A DNA stretch of 64,000 nt from Conexivisphaera sp049976725. GTDB lineage: Archaea; Thermoproteota; Nitrososphaeria; Conexivisphaerales; Conexivisphaeraceae. A program made the position numbers and the translations under genes. Where the stretch lies: NCBI GenBank assembly GCA_049976725.1, contig JBMFHR010000002.1, positions 9,567-73,566 of the forward strand, given 5' to 3'. Below, one piece after another: positions 53,881-61,606 of the stretch (position 1 is its first letter; the number at the start of each line of letters is the position of its first letter). The notes beneath the pieces are model-generated. The model was not told the origin of the DNA. It saw nothing but the letters and a program-made list of their open reading frames with translations, and ran no database searches.

Positions 53881-54316
53881 GGAGCTCGTGGCGGTCGTCG
53901 ACGCCAGCGGCCAGGTGCTGGGCAGGCTCGCCTCCAGGGTCGCCAAGATGCTGCTCGAGGGCTACGCGGTCCACGTGGTCAACGCCCCGGAGGCGCTGAT
54001 ATCAGGCGACAGGCGCAGCGTAATAGAGGAGTGGAAGGAGTTCCTCGGAGTCGGCAGCATAGTGAACCCGGAGCACGGCCCGTACCACTGGCGCCGCCCC
54101 GATCGCATACTGAAGGGCGTGATACGCGGCATGTTGCCCATGTCAAAGCCGCGCGGGAGGGAGGCGCTGCGCAGGCTGAGGGTCTACAACGATTACCCGG
54201 AGGAGCTGAGGGGGGGACCCGCCGCCATCAGGTTCAGGGAGGCCGAGCCCAGGAGGCCCCGCCTGTTTTATATAACCCTCGGCGAGGTGGCCCGCGAGCT
54301 GGGTTGGGAGGGGTGA
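53870..54316 (+). CDS. rpl13: Large-subunit ribosomal protein uL13
   Basis: An early-assembly protein of 148 residues. VAVVDASGQVLGRLASRVAK is the N-terminal signature, followed by LISGDRRSVIEEWKEFLGVG, HWRRPDRILKGVIRGMLPMS and KPRGREALRRLRVYNDYPEE. The TTG start at 53870 lies within the L18e gene; S9 follows after six bases. Confidence 0.95.
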   Translation: MAAEELVAVVDASGQVLGRLASRVAKMLLEGYAVHVVNAPEALISGDRRSVIEEWKEFLGVGSIVNPEHGPYHWRRPDRILKGVIRGMLPMSKPRGREALRRLRVYNDYPEELRGGPAAIRFREAEPRRPRLFYITLGEVARELGWEG

Positions 54317-54322
54317 TGCGCC

Positions 54323-54733
54323 GTGGTGTCACAGAGATCCGCGATGGTCTTCGAGGGCTCGAGGAAGACCGCCCGCGCGAGGGCGATAATCAGGCCCGGC
54401 CAGGGCAGGGTCAGGGTAAACGGGTTCCTCGTCGAGGCCCTGCCGAACTACCTGCAGCGCGAGATAGTGACTATCCCACTGAGGCTGGCGGGCGAGCTGA
54501 GGTTCAAGGTCGACATAGACGTGCACGTGCGCGGGGGAGGCGTGATGGGCCAGGCCTACGCGTCGGCGATCGCCATCTCGAGGGCGCTGGTCGGCTACTT
54601 CAAGTCGGCGGAGCTGAAGGCGCGCATAATGGAGTACGACCGCCACCTGCTGGTCGGCGACCCGAGGAGGACCGAGCCCAAGAAGTTCGGCGGTCCCGGG
54701 CCCAGGCGCAGGTACCAGAAGTCGTTCAGGTGA
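54323..54733 (+). CDS. rps9: Small-subunit ribosomal protein uS9
   Basis: A 136-residue protein whose C-terminal tail contacts P-site tRNA. AMVFEGSRKTARARAIIRPG and VRVNGFLVEALPNYLQREIV form the core; GGGVMGQAYASAIAISRALV follows, and PKKFGGPGPRRRYQKSFR is the invariant tail. It starts with GTG and ends the operon; RpoN has its own promoter 20 bases later. Confidence 0.95.
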   Translation: MVSQRSAMVFEGSRKTARARAIIRPGQGRVRVNGFLVEALPNYLQREIVTIPLRLAGELRFKVDIDVHVRGGGVMGQAYASAIAISRALVGYFKSAELKARIMEYDRHLLVGDPRRTEPKKFGGPGPRRRYQKSFR

Positions 54734-54750
54734 GCGGATCCCTGCGATCC

Positions 54751-54760
54751 ATTTAATAAG
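54751..54760 (+). promoter_or_regulatory. TATA-like box, rpoN
   Basis: ATTTAATAAG is centred 26 bases before GTG 54782 and only 11 before GTG 54767, so it fixes the downstream start. Confidence 0.6.
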
Positions 54761-54781
54761 CACCCGGTGGTCCGATGGCGC

Positions 54782-55000
54782 GTGCTGGTGCCCGTGAGGT
54801 GCTTCACGTGCGGGGCGCTCCTCGCCGACAAGTACTACGAGTTCTCCAGGAGGGTCTCGGCCGGCGAGGATCCCGGCAAGGTGCTGGATGACCTGGGCGT
54901 GAAGAGGTACTGCTGCAGGCGCACGCTCCTGTCGACCGTCGAGCCGATCGACATGGTCCTCGAGTACTACGGCGCCAGGGAGAGGTTCAAGGTTGAGTGA
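54782..55000 (+). CDS. rpoN: DNA-directed RNA polymerase subunit N (Rpb10)
   Basis: A 72-residue zinc protein that joins RpoD/RpoL to the polymerase core. It begins MLVPVRCFTCGALLADKYYE with the CxxC half, and RYCCRRTLLSTVEPIDMVLE gives the second cysteine pair. GEDPGKVLDDLGV between them is typical. The GTG at 54782 gives the normal family N-terminus; an upstream GTG adds five residues. Confidence 0.94.
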   Translation: MLVPVRCFTCGALLADKYYEFSRRVSAGEDPGKVLDDLGVKRYCCRRTLLSTVEPIDMVLEYYGARERFKVE

Positions 55001-55016
55001 GCCGGGCGGCGGAAAG

Positions 55017-55027
55017 GATAACTAATC
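55017..55027 (+). promoter_or_regulatory. TATA-like box, enolase
   Basis: GATAACTAATC lies about 27 bases before TTG 55049 but only 15 before ATG 55037. Confidence 0.45.
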
Positions 55028-55036
55028 GGCCGCCCG

Positions 55037-56290
55037 ATGGCCGGAGGGTTGTCCGCTCCCATATCGGAGGTCAGGCTGAGGCCGGCCTTCACGGGCCGGG
55101 GCGATGAGACCGTGGAGGCTGTCGTCAGCGTCGGCCCTCACCGGGGCAGGGCTACCGCGCCGGCCGGGGCGAGCGCCGGCAGGCACGAGGCCGTGCACCT
55201 GCCGCCGGGGGGCGCGGCGGAGGCCCTGAGGAACTTCGATGCGTCGCGCCTGCTGGGGGTGGACGCGTCCGATCCCCGCGCGGTCACCGGCGCCCTCAGG
55301 TCCATGGACGCGACCCCCAACTACTCCAGGATAGGAGGCGCCACGGCCTACGCAGTGAGCGTCGCGGCGCTGGAGGCAGCCTCCGCGCACCTCGGCAAGC
55401 CGATGTACGAGCTCATAGGCCTGTACACCGAGCCAAGGCTGCCGCTCCCGCTGGGCAACGTGCTGGGTGGGGGGAAGCACGCCGGGGGCGGCGCCCCCGA
55501 CGTCCAGGAGTTCCTCGTGTTCCCGCTCGATCCCGCGACGCCCCTGGACGCGATAAGGGTGAACCTCAGGGTTCACGCCCTCGTCAGGAAGGGGATAGAG
55601 CGCAGGGATCCCACGTTTCCGGCCGGGAAGGGCGACGAGGGCGCGTGGGCCCCCAGGATGAACACGCTCGAGGCGCTCGACGTCGTGTCCCAGGCGGCCG
55701 CGGAGGCCTCCGACGAGCTCGGGGTGAGGGTCGCCCTGGGGATGGACGTCGCGGCCTCGAGCCTATGGAGCCCCTCCGATCGCGCGTACGTTTACTCGAG
55801 GGAGGGGAGGAGGCTGAGTCCGGAGGAGCAGATATCGTTCATGGAGGAGCTCGCCGATAAGTACGGGCTGAGGTACCTGGAGGACCCCCTGCACGAGGAC
55901 GACTTCGAGGGGTTCTCCGAGATAACCCGCTGGGCGAGGGGCAGGGGAGTGCTCGTGGTCGGGGATGACCTCCTGGTCACGAGCGCCTCCAGGCTGGAGA
56001 GGGCGGCCGGGATGGGGGCGGCGGCCGGGGCGATACTGAAGGTGAACCAGGCCGGGAGCCTGGGGGAGGCGATGGAGTTCGCGAGGGCCTGCCGCTCCAG
56101 GGGCTACTCAATAATTGCGTCGCACAGGTCGGGGGACACGTGGGACTCGCACCTGGCGCACGTCGCGGTGGGGACCGGCGCGATCATGATGAAGTCGGGG
56201 GTCGTCGGCGGGGAGAGGATGGCGAAGCACATGGAGATCCTCAGGATAGCCGAGTCACACCCCGGCATGAGGATGGCCGGGCTGGGCTGA
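55037..56290 (+). CDS. eno: Enolase
   Basis: Interconverts 2-phosphoglycerate and PEP; 417 residues. SAGRHEAVHLPPGG is the substrate loop, GNVLGGGKHAGGGAPDVQEF the catalytic segment, and the Mg ligands lie in the ALGMDVAAS, YLEDPLHEDDF and VVGDDLLVTS segments. ILKVNQAGSLGEA holds the catalytic lysine and IIASHRSGDTWDSHLAHVAV the final loop. Family proteins usually have GxPTVE early; here it is GRGDETVEA. By promoter spacing TTG 55049 may be the true start (MSAPISEVRLRP); ATG 55037 is given as the longer alternative. It is the only glycolytic/gluconeogenic enzyme in the window besides the broken PEPCK. Confidence 0.93.
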   Translation: MAGGLSAPISEVRLRPAFTGRGDETVEAVVSVGPHRGRATAPAGASAGRHEAVHLPPGGAAEALRNFDASRLLGVDASDPRAVTGALRSMDATPNYSRIGGATAYAVSVAALEAASAHLGKPMYELIGLYTEPRLPLPLGNVLGGGKHAGGGAPDVQEFLVFPLDPATPLDAIRVNLRVHALVRKGIERRDPTFPAGKGDEGAWAPRMNTLEALDVVSQAAAEASDELGVRVALGMDVAASSLWSPSDRAYVYSREGRRLSPEEQISFMEELADKYGLRYLEDPLHEDDFEGFSEITRWARGRGVLVVGDDLLVTSASRLERAAGMGAAAGAILKVNQAGSLGEAMEFARACRSRGYSIIASHRSGDTWDSHLAHVAVGTGAIMMKSGVVGGERMAKHMEILRIAESHPGMRMAGLG

Positions 56291-56293
56291 GGA

Positions 56294-56303
56294 AAATTAT
56301 TTT
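56294..56303 (+). promoter_or_regulatory. TATA-like box, S2
   Basis: AAATTATTTT lies about 31 bases before ATG 56330. Confidence 0.5.
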
Positions 56304-56329
56304 AGAAGGGTCGGCGCGAGGTGCGCAGT

Positions 56330-56977
56330 ATGTCCGAGGGGCCCGAGGAGAAGGAGCCGCAGCAGGAGGACCAGATGTCGACAAAGGCGCTCGTGGCCAC
56401 GGGAATAAGGATAGGCACGACCGTCAGGACGAAGTTCATGGAGCAGTTCATAGCCAGGATGAGGCCCGATGGCCTCTACATACTCGACATGAACAAGATA
56501 CTCTACAGGATCGACGTGGCCGGGCGCTTCCTGGCCAGGATCGAGCCGGGCAAGCTTCTCGTGTACTCATCCAGGGAGTTCGCCAGGACCCCGATAGAGA
56601 AGTTCTGCGAGCTCGTCGGCTGCAGGGCGGTGACCGGCCGCTTCATGCCCGGCATGCTGACGAACCCGCAGCTGCCCTACTACCTGGAGGCCGAGGCCGT
56701 CCTGGTCGTGGATCCCCTCCTGGACTCGCAGGCTGTCGCGGAGGCGTCCAGGATGGGGATACCGGTCGTGGCGCTCTGCGACACCGACTGCGTGCCGAGC
56801 GACGTCGACCTGATAATACCCGCGAACAACAGGGGGAGGAAGGCCCTGGCCGCGGTCTTCTGGCTGCTCGCCAGGAGCACCCTCATACACTCCGGCGCGC
56901 TTTCGCCGGAGCAGCCTATGAAGTACTCGATAGAGGACTTCGAGACCAGGCTGGAGGAGCAGCCCGTTGAAGGTTAG
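56330..56977 (+). CDS. rps2: Small-subunit ribosomal protein uS2
   Basis: A 215-residue archaeal form. ATGIRIGTTVRTKFMEQFIA near the N-terminus, PDGLYILDMNKILYRIDVAG, VTGRFMPGMLTNPQLPYYLE and VALCDTDCVPSDVDLIIPAN are diagnostic. An acidic N-terminal tail of about 15 residues precedes the fold. ATG 56330 suits the promoter better than GTG 56321. It overlaps the MEMO gene by 11 bases, the usual S2-MEMO-mevalonate kinase order. Confidence 0.95.
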   Translation: MSEGPEEKEPQQEDQMSTKALVATGIRIGTTVRTKFMEQFIARMRPDGLYILDMNKILYRIDVAGRFLARIEPGKLLVYSSREFARTPIEKFCELVGCRAVTGRFMPGMLTNPQLPYYLEAEAVLVVDPLLDSQAVAEASRMGIPVVALCDTDCVPSDVDLIIPANNRGRKALAAVFWLLARSTLIHSGALSPEQPMKYSIEDFETRLEEQPVEG

Positions 56978-57842
56978 GAGGCCCGCCGTGGCGGGCTACT
57001 TCTACCCCGCGTCCACGGAGGAGCTCTCGAAGCTCCTCAGGTCCCTCTTCCTCCACCAGCTCGGCCCGGGCAAACTCCCACCTGCCCCGCCGTCCGAGGA
57101 TCTGATAGGCATAATCAGCCCGCACGCGGGGTACGAGTACTCGGGCCCGGTCGCCGCCCACGGGTACTACGCGGCCTCGGGCACCCGCCCCGACACCGTG
57201 ATCGTGCTGGGGCCCAACCACCACGGGATAGGCAGCGGGGTCGCGGTCTCGGAGAGCGACTCGTGGGAGACGCCGCTCGGGAGCGTCGAGGTCGACCGGG
57301 AGCTCGCGTCCAGGATCGTGAGGCTCTCGTCGATAGTCGACTTCGATGACCTGGCCCACTGGAAGGAGCACTCGATAGAGGTTCAGGTGCCATTCGCGCA
57401 GTTCTCGCTCGCGCCGGGCTTCAGGATCGTGCCGATAAGCATGATGATGCAGGACGAGCTGACGGCGGTCGAGGTGGGGGACGCGATCGCCAGGGCGGTG
57501 CAGGAGCTCGGCAGGAGGCCGCTCCTCGTGGCCTCCACCGACTTCACCCACTACGAGCCCTACGACGAGGCCTACAGGAGGGACGCGAAGGCCATAGAGG
57601 CGATAAGGAGCATGGACATCTCGGAGCTCTACAGGGTGATCGAGGCCCACAAAGTGTCCATGTGCGGCTACGGCGCCGTGGCCGCCGTGCTGGCGGCCGC
57701 CAGGAGGCTCGGCGCGGCGCGCGTCGAGCTCCTGAAGTACGCGACGAGCGGCGACACCTCCGGCGACAGGAGCATGGTGGTCGGCTACGGCTCCCTGGCG
57801 ATACTCTCGGCCCGGCGAGAGGCCCCCGGCCCACTAGGTTAA
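56967..57842 (+). CDS. MEMO1 family protein
   Basis: A 291-residue protein of the MEMO/AmmeMemo group, structurally like extradiol dioxygenases. VRRPAVAGYFYPASTEELSK opens it; GIISPHAGYEYSGPVAAHGY, VIVLGPNHHGIGSGVAVSES, HSIEVQVPFAQ, ASTDFTHYEPYDEA and MCGYGAVAAVLAA carry the conserved histidine/aspartate/cysteine residues of the putative metal site. No enzymatic role is established in archaea. The TTG start lies inside the S2 gene, and mevalonate kinase follows. Confidence 0.92.
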   Translation: MKVRRPAVAGYFYPASTEELSKLLRSLFLHQLGPGKLPPAPPSEDLIGIISPHAGYEYSGPVAAHGYYAASGTRPDTVIVLGPNHHGIGSGVAVSESDSWETPLGSVEVDRELASRIVRLSSIVDFDDLAHWKEHSIEVQVPFAQFSLAPGFRIVPISMMMQDELTAVEVGDAIARAVQELGRRPLLVASTDFTHYEPYDEAYRRDAKAIEAIRSMDISELYRVIEAHKVSMCGYGAVAAVLAAARRLGAARVELLKYATSGDTSGDRSMVVGYGSLAILSARREAPGPLG

Positions 57843-57845
57843 AAG
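57837..57845 (+). promoter_or_regulatory. TATA-like box, mevalonate kinase operon
   Basis: GGTTAAAAG at the end of the MEMO gene lies about 28 bases before GTG 57869, giving a leaderless mRNA for the isoprenoid run. Confidence 0.5.
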
Positions 57846-57868
57846 GGGGATCGTCGAACGGCGGCACC

Positions 57869-58795
57869 GTGAGGGCCGAGTCCAGGGCCCCCGCCAAGGT
57901 CATAATAGCGGGGGAGCACTTCGTGGTCCACGGGGGCAGGGCCCTCGCGGTCTCCGTGGACATGTGGGCCCGCGCGACCGCCGAGTCAGGGGGGTCCCTC
58001 GTGCTGGAGTCCGCGGACCCGCCGGGGCGCTGCGCAGGGGCCGGCGAGTGCGCGCGCCACCTGCTCCCCCTGTACTCCATGCTGGACGAGATAGCCCGCG
58101 ACCACCCGGGGGCCGTCGGGAGGTACCGCGTGGAGAGCGGGATCCCCCAGGCCAGGGGCCTGGGGTCCTCGGCCGCCACTGCCGTGTCGCTCGCGGCGGC
58201 CGCCCTGGCGCTCGCCGAGGGGGAGGCGCCCAGGGACCGCGTCTACGAGTACGCGATGATCTCCGAGAGGCTCGTGCACGGGAACCCGTCCGGCGTCGAC
58301 CCGGCCGCCTCGACCTACGGCGGCGCCATCCTCTACTCCAGGTCCGAGGGGATCCGCCGCCTCAGGGTCCAGCGCGGCAGGCTGCTGGTGTGCTGCGGCG
58401 CCTCACAGAGGAGCACCGCCGCCATGGTGCGGTCCGTCGCGGCGTTCGGCAGCGCCAGGAGGGAGCTCTTCGAGGCCCTGACCGAATCCTCATCGGACCT
58501 CGTGCTCGCCGCGGCCTCCGCCCTCGAGGCGGGCGACTCCGGATCCCTGGCGCCCATACTGAGGTGGCACCAGGGGGCGCTCAGGATACTCGGGGTGTCC
58601 AGCGAGGAGCTGGAGACTTACGTCTCATCGATGGAATCCAGGGGGATGGCCGCGAAGCTCACGGGAGCGGGGGGAGGCGGCTGCGCGCTCGGGATCCCCG
58701 CCCCGCCGTCCACCTCCGGGTTCCCGTGCCCCGCGCCCATAGTGAGGGTGGTGGAGTACCCTTCGGGGGGAGTCGAGGCTTGGAGGCTCCCGTGA
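57869..58795 (+). CDS. mvk: Mevalonate kinase
   Basis: GHMP kinase forming mevalonate 5-phosphate, 308 residues. SRAPAKVIIAGEHFVVHGGR is the N-terminal signature with its catalytic lysine; IPQARGLGSSAATAVSLAAA is the ATP loop; MISERLVHGNPSGVDPAAST holds the catalytic aspartate; AKLTGAGGGGCALGI is motif 3. GTG 57869 is set by the promoter and by the RAESRAPAKV start. It overlaps the isopentenyl phosphate kinase gene by four bases (GTGA). Confidence 0.93.
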   Translation: MRAESRAPAKVIIAGEHFVVHGGRALAVSVDMWARATAESGGSLVLESADPPGRCAGAGECARHLLPLYSMLDEIARDHPGAVGRYRVESGIPQARGLGSSAATAVSLAAAALALAEGEAPRDRVYEYAMISERLVHGNPSGVDPAASTYGGAILYSRSEGIRRLRVQRGRLLVCCGASQRSTAAMVRSVAAFGSARRELFEALTESSSDLVLAAASALEAGDSGSLAPILRWHQGALRILGVSSEELETYVSSMESRGMAAKLTGAGGGGCALGIPAPPSTSGFPCPAPIVRVVEYPSGGVEAWRLP

Positions 58796-59538
58796 TAGTG
58801 AAGGTCGGCGGCTCCCTGATAACCAGGAAGTCTGAGCCGATGTCGCCCGACAGGGAGGCGATGTCCTCCGTCGCCCGCTCGCTCTCCCGGGTGCCCCGCC
58901 TGGTGCTCGTCCACGGCGGGGGCTCCTTCGGGCACCACGTGGCGCTCGCCCGCGGCCTCAGCTCCGCGTCCTCCTCGGGCGACGCGTCGGCCGCCAGCGC
59001 CACCAGGCTGGCCATGCACGAGCTGTCCCTGATGTTCATGAGGGAGCTGTCGGCCGCCGGCCTCAGGCCCTTCCTCTTCCACGCGTCGCGCCCGGACTCC
59101 CCGGAGTTCTGGGACTCCGCGGCCTCGCTCGCCCGCGACCTCCTCGAGCTGGGCGCCACACCGCTGACGCACGGCGACGTCGGGATCTCCGCGGCCGGCG
59201 GCTTCCGCGTCGTGGGGGGAGACGAGATAAGCCTGCGGCTGGCGGAGCGCCTGGGACCCAGGCGCGTGGTGTTCCTGATGGACGTCCCGGGCGTCCTCAG
59301 GGACCCCGGGGATCCCTCCAGCGTCATAGAGGAGCTCGACCCCGGGTCAGCGAGGTCGCTCGCGTCCCGCCTCTCGGGATCCGATGCCACAGGCGGCATA
59401 GCAGCCAAGCTCTCGTTCGCCGCGTCCATAGCGGAGCTGGGCACCGAGGTTTACCTCGTGTCCGGGCGGTCCGCTCCGGATGTTTTAAAAGCGGCCGCGG
59501 GCGGTAGGCCCCGGGGAACGCTGGTGAGGGGTCACTAA
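58792..59538 (+). CDS. Isopentenyl phosphate kinase
   Basis: Amino acid kinase-fold enzyme that phosphorylates isopentenyl phosphate to the diphosphate, the last step of the archaeal mevalonate route. It begins MIVKVGGSLITRKSEP; VHGGGSFGHHVALARGL carries the histidine that distinguishes IPK from other family members; LTHGDVGISAAGGFRVVGGD and LMDVPGVLRDPG follow, and ATGGIAAKL is the C-terminal nucleotide loop. The 248-residue length is standard. It starts with GTG inside the mvk stop and ends with one-base overlap to the isomerase gene. Confidence 0.93.
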   Translation: MIVKVGGSLITRKSEPMSPDREAMSSVARSLSRVPRLVLVHGGGSFGHHVALARGLSSASSSGDASAASATRLAMHELSLMFMRELSAAGLRPFLFHASRPDSPEFWDSAASLARDLLELGATPLTHGDVGISAAGGFRVVGGDEISLRLAERLGPRRVVFLMDVPGVLRDPGDPSSVIEELDPGSARSLASRLSGSDATGGIAAKLSFAASIAELGTEVYLVSGRSAPDVLKAAAGGRPRGTLVRGH

Positions 59539-60608
59539 TGGCCGAGATCGTGAGGAGGAAGGACGAGCACCTGGACATAGCGGTGTCCGAGGACGTCGAG
59601 TCCAAGTCGCTGACCACGTGGCTGGAGCACGTCCACCTCGTGCACAGGGCCCTCCCTGGGCTGGACCTGGACGGCGTCGACACTTCGATCGAGATCTTCG
59701 GGAAGAGGCTCCGCCTACCGCTGATAGTGGACAGCATGACAGGCGGGTCCGAGAGGGGCGCCAAGGTGAACGAGGACATTGCCTCCGTGGCCGCCGAGAT
59801 GGGAATAGGAATGGGCGTGGGGAGCCAGCGCGCCGCGCTCCGCGACGGCCGCCTCAGGTCCACGTTCAGCGTCGTCAGGGACGTGGCCCCCGACATATTC
59901 GTGTACGCGAACATAGGCGCGCAGCAGCTCGCCGAGGTGGGCGTCGATGGCGCCAGGGCTTGCGTGGACATGGTCAGGGCCGACGCCCTGGCGATACACC
60001 TCAACCCCCTCCAGGAGGCGGTGCAGCCCGAGGGCGATCCCAGGTACGACGGGGTCATCGAGAGGATAGCCGAGGTCGTGGAGAAGGTCGGGGTGCCGGT
60101 GATAGTCAAGGAGGTCGGCTCCGGCCTCTCCAGGGAGGTCGTGGCCCTCCTGGACTCGGTCGGGGTGAAAGGCTTCAACGTCGCCGGCGTGGGCGGGACC
60201 AGCTGGGCGAGGATAGAGTCTATAAGGTCCTCGAGGGCCGGCGCGGCCGAGAAGGCCAGGCTGGGCGAGGTCTTCAGGGACTGGGGGATACCGACGGCCG
60301 CGTCGATAATGGAGGCCAGGAGCGCGACCGACGGCGTCGTGATAGCGTCGGGCGGGATAAGGAGCGGGCTCGACGTGGCGAAGTCGATAGCCATAGGCGC
60401 CAACGCGGCAGCGTTCGCCCTGCCGGCGCTGAGGGCCCTCTCCGCAGGGGGACGCGAGGCGCTCAGGGCCCGCGTGGGCGAGGTGGCGTCGGAGCTCAGG
60501 CTGGCGATGTTCCTGACGGGGTCCCGGACCATCAGGGACCTCTCCCGCGCGAGGTACGTGCTGACCGGGGAGCTGGCCGAGTGGGCCAGGTCCCTGGGCA
60601 GGTGGTGA
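59538..60608 (+). CDS. fni: Type 2 isopentenyl-diphosphate delta-isomerase
   Basis: FMN-dependent isomerase interconverting IPP and DMAPP, 356 residues. RRKDEHLDIAV at the N-terminus contacts the diphosphate; IVDSMTGGSERGAKVNEDIA, MGVGSQRAALRD, HLNPLQEAVQPEGDP (catalytic glutamine), VIVKEVGSGLSREVVALLDS and VIASGGIRSGLDVAKSIAIG bind flavin and substrate. It lies between isopentenyl phosphate kinase and the prenyl synthase, overlapping both by one to four bases, so these enzymes are very probably cotranslated. Confidence 0.94.
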   Translation: MAEIVRRKDEHLDIAVSEDVESKSLTTWLEHVHLVHRALPGLDLDGVDTSIEIFGKRLRLPLIVDSMTGGSERGAKVNEDIASVAAEMGIGMGVGSQRAALRDGRLRSTFSVVRDVAPDIFVYANIGAQQLAEVGVDGARACVDMVRADALAIHLNPLQEAVQPEGDPRYDGVIERIAEVVEKVGVPVIVKEVGSGLSREVVALLDSVGVKGFNVAGVGGTSWARIESIRSSRAGAAEKARLGEVFRDWGIPTAASIMEARSATDGVVIASGGIRSGLDVAKSIAIGANAAAFALPALRALSAGGREALRARVGEVASELRLAMFLTGSRTIRDLSRARYVLTGELAEWARSLGRW

Positions 60609-61603
60609 GGGAATTGGTCGACCTCAGGTCCGAGCTCGGCAGGGTCGCGGCGGCCGTCAACGAGTACATAGAGTCGTTCCTGAGGGGCGAGCCCTCCCTC
60701 CTCTATGAGGCCGCGTACCACCTGATAAGGGGCGGCGGCAAGAGGCTGCGCCCGTTCGTCGTCGTCGAGTTCTACAGGATGTTCGGGGGGGACGAGCGCG
60801 ACGTCATACCGGCCGCGGCGGCGGTGGAACTGATACACAACTTCACCCTCGTGCACGACGACATAATGGACAGGGACGATTTCAGGCGCGGCGTGCCCAC
60901 CGTCCACAGGGTCTATGGGGAGCCGATGGCCATACTCGCGGGCGACGCCCTGTTCGCGAAGTCCTACATGGCGCTCCTCGAGTCGAGCGCGCTGAGGAGG
61001 GACGGCGAGGGCTTCAGGAGGGCCGTCGAGTCCGTGACGAGGGCCACGGTCGTTCTCTGCGAGGGCCAGACCCTCGACTACCAGCTCTCCAAGTCTGGCT
61101 CGTTCAGCGCCGACGACTACTACAGGCTGGTCAGGGCCAAGACATCCGCGCTCTTCATCGCGTCCGCCGAGCTCGGGGTGATAGCGTCCTCGCGCTACGA
61201 GTACCTGGACGACGCCAGGGGGTTCGCCGACAACCTGGGCATAGCCTTCCAGCTCATCGACGACCTCCTGGGGCTCATCGGGGATCCCTCGGTGACCGGG
61301 AAGCCGGTGGGCAGCGACGTGAGGGAGGGCAAGAAGACGCTGCCCATCGCGCTGGCCCTCGAGCGCCTCCCGGGCGAGGAGTCCGGGCTCCTGAGGAGGC
61401 TCTGGGGGAGCGGGTCGGCCGATGAGGAATCGGTGGCGAGGCTGGTGGCCGCGATAAGGGAGTCGGGCATCGAGGAGGAGGTGCGCGGCATAGCGGAGTC
61501 GCACATCCGCAGGTCGCTCGAGCACCTGTCGCGCTTCCCCGAGGGCGAGCCGAGGGACCTCCTGAGGTCCCTCGCGGAGTTCGTCGTCGCCAGGAACTAC
61601 TAG
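60605..61603 (+). CDS. Geranylgeranyl diphosphate synthase-type trans-prenyltransferase
   Basis: Builds the C20 (possibly C15/C25) chain for ether lipids; 332 residues. YHLIRGGGKRLRPF is the conserved region I; the first aspartate-rich motif is VHDDIMDRDDFRRG, and the second FQLIDDLLGLIGD. The residue five before the first motif is phenylalanine (HNFTLVHDD), as in crenarchaeal C20 synthases where it limits chain length. YKTSALF-like AKTSALFIASAELG and VREGKKTLPIALAL complete the site. GTG 60605 overlaps the isomerase stop; TTG 60614 is an alternative. Confidence 0.9.
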   Translation: MRELVDLRSELGRVAAAVNEYIESFLRGEPSLLYEAAYHLIRGGGKRLRPFVVVEFYRMFGGDERDVIPAAAAVELIHNFTLVHDDIMDRDDFRRGVPTVHRVYGEPMAILAGDALFAKSYMALLESSALRRDGEGFRRAVESVTRATVVLCEGQTLDYQLSKSGSFSADDYYRLVRAKTSALFIASAELGVIASSRYEYLDDARGFADNLGIAFQLIDDLLGLIGDPSVTGKPVGSDVREGKKTLPIALALERLPGEESGLLRRLWGSGSADEESVARLVAAIRESGIEEEVRGIAESHIRRSLEHLSRFPEGEPRDLLRSLAEFVVARNY

Positions 61604-61606
61604 GGG

